The translations under genes and the position numbers were made by a program. From positions 1-5,664 of the forward strand of contig JBAPRR010000305.1 in NCBI GenBank assembly GCA_049281195.1: DNA of 5,664 bases. The letters run 5' to 3'. Source of the DNA: JBAPRR01 sp049281195. GTDB lineage: Bacteria; Actinomycetota; Acidimicrobiia; Acidimicrobiales; CAVXTF01. Below the pieces are notes generated by a model. It saw only the letters and a program-made list of their open reading frames with translations, made no database searches and had not been told where the DNA came from. Positions 5,017 to 5,664 of this stretch are shown here, in pieces. Position 1 is the stretch's first letter. Every line of letters starts with the position of its first letter.

Positions 5017-5143
5017 TCGCCCCGTTGCGGGCGCGCTTCGGCGACCTGGCGACCTTCTCCAAGTCGCGGAATACGTCCTGCTTGTCCGGTATTGGGATCG
5101 TGGCGCCTGCGGGTGTCTCTTGGGTTTCCTCGTCGTCAGACAT
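4991..5143 (-). CDS. Unrecognised small charged protein (50 aa)
   Basis: The frame opens with ATG at 5143 behind GGAGAG (spacing about 3-4 nt) and ends in TGA. The product has three parts: an acidic head (MSDDEETQET), a middle with TIPIPDKQDVFRDLEKVARS (about 15-34) that looks like a short strand or turn followed by an amphipathic helix, and a basic then acidic tail (PKRARNGAKREDQSPD). I do not recognise a family. The ribosome binding site, the sharp change of charge along the chain and the tight fit between neighbours argue for a real gene. It starts head to head with the HNH-like gene, 20 bp apart, and ends 19 bp from the YjzC-like gene. Short length and pairing with DNA-related neighbours would suit an antitoxin or accessory protein, but that is only a guess. 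Confidence 0.62.
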   Translation of the reverse strand: MSDDEETQETPAGATIPIPDKQDVFRDLEKVARSPKRARNGAKREDQSPD

Positions 5144-5163
5144 CTTCTCTCCAAGGATAAGCC

Positions 5164-5664
5164 GTGTCTGAGAATGAGGGACGTCAGTGCATCTTCTGCG
5201 AGCACCCGGCCAACTCCCGAGAACACGTCTTCCCCGATTGGATTAACAAGATCTTTCCGCCGGGCCAAATCGGACCGGTAAATGCGGTTCATACTCAAGT
5301 GGTGGTTGGCAAGGAAGACGCCGCCATGCGCAGGACCTTTCGGTCTGCCGGGCTTGCTAACCAGACAGCAAAGATCGTCTGTTGTTGTTGCAACGGCGGT
5401 TGGATGTCCGTAATGGAAGGTCGTGCCAGACAACTTCTCGAACCCTGTCTGCTGGGCCAGGCCGTGAACTTCAATCCCGAAGAGCAGTTGTTCATCGCTG
5501 GGTGGGCCACCAAGATCGCCATGGTCGGCGAAGTGATCATGGACTTCCCCGATAGCTTCACGGAAGCTGACCGACGACTCGTTAGACAACAGCAACGGCC
5601 CCCCTCACACGCCGGTGTCTATCTCGCCGTCTATGACGGGCCTTATCTCACCACTTGCTACTTC
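5164..5664 (+). CDS. HNH-endonuclease-like zinc-binding protein, N-terminal part (incomplete at the window end)
   Basis: The 167 visible residues run open to the last base. C9-x2-C12 in QCIFCEH, then NSREHVFPDWINKIF (17-31) with H21, then C73-x2-C76 followed by NGGWMS (77-82) make a treble-clef, HNH-like zinc site: two Cys pairs, a central His and an Asn. From about 105 a helical region follows (EEQLFIAGWATKIAMVGEVI), in a layout I recall from uncharacterised bacterial proteins that begin C-x-x-C ... REHVFP and continue C-x-x-CNxGWMs-lE. Nuclease activity is plausible but unproven; many such proteins are of unknown role, including in phage and plasmid DNA. The GTG at 5164 is supported by AAGGA (5153-5157), 6 nt upstream. 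It is divergent from the 50-aa gene. The 3' end and stop are outside the window. Confidence 0.78.
   Translation, partial: MSENEGRQCIFCEHPANSREHVFPDWINKIFPPGQIGPVNAVHTQVVVGKEDAAMRRTFRSAGLANQTAKIVCCCCNGGWMSVMEGRARQLLEPCLLGQAVNFNPEEQLFIAGWATKIAMVGEVIMDFPDSFTEADRRLVRQQQRPPSHAGVYLAVYDGPYLTTCYF

Noticed and set aside
3331..5595. A 754-codon open frame on the minus strand across the transposase and the small genes
   Set aside because: It is antisense to the well-supported transposase, overlaps the RHH and 50-aa genes in other frames and reads as low-quality Arg/Ser-rich sequence with no recognisable domain. Long antisense frames are common opposite GC-rich genes.
1..5664. CRISPR arrays, tRNA or rRNA genes
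   Set aside because: No spaced direct repeats, cloverleaf-like segments or rRNA signatures were seen on either strand; the only tandem repeat is the contiguous 27-bp coding one.

Overview
The window looks like accessory DNA from a high-GC Gram-positive bacterium (Actinomycetota). The reasons are GC-rich coding sequence, GTG and TTG starts behind purine-rich ribosome binding sites, a CU044_5270-like gene remnant, and an apparently leaderless transposase promoter. I cannot name the genus. Two different insertion sequences bound or interrupt the region, and several genes are fragments, so this is a rearranged stretch and not a conserved chromosomal core.

Bases 1-126 are the left end of an IS3-family element: the first 25 codons of OrfA (minus strand) plus its terminal inverted repeat. 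Bases 155-1582 hold a small regulatory unit. A SnoaL-like (NTF2-fold) protein on the minus strand and a TetR-family repressor on the plus strand share a 73-bp AT-rich intergenic region containing an imperfect palindrome and two overlapping promoter candidates. A second SnoaL-like reading frame overlaps the end of the tetR gene, but only its C-terminal half is present. Bases 1583-1792 hold no gene I can support, only weak hairpins between convergent genes.

Bases 1793-3342 read leftward. They hold an alanine racemase-like PLP-barrel protein and, just upstream of it, the C-terminal part of a CU044_5270-like protein. The upstream end of that gene carries three 27-bp tandem repeats and is cut by an IS1595-family (ISXO2-like) insertion whose transposase occupies 3391-4434.

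To the right of the transposase is a compact set of small genes. They are a ribbon-helix-helix protein (4431-4619, minus) whose stop codon overlaps the transposase stop; a YjzC-like 66-aa protein (4771-4971, plus); an unrecognised 50-aa charged protein (4991-5143, minus); and a Cys/His-rich HNH-like protein (5164 to the window end, plus, incomplete). The last two start head to head only 20 bp apart. I found no matching right inverted repeat for the IS1595 element, so these small genes could be passengers of that element or old neighbours of an insertion that has lost its end. The best candidates for something undescribed are this small-gene cluster and the divergent racemase-like protein.
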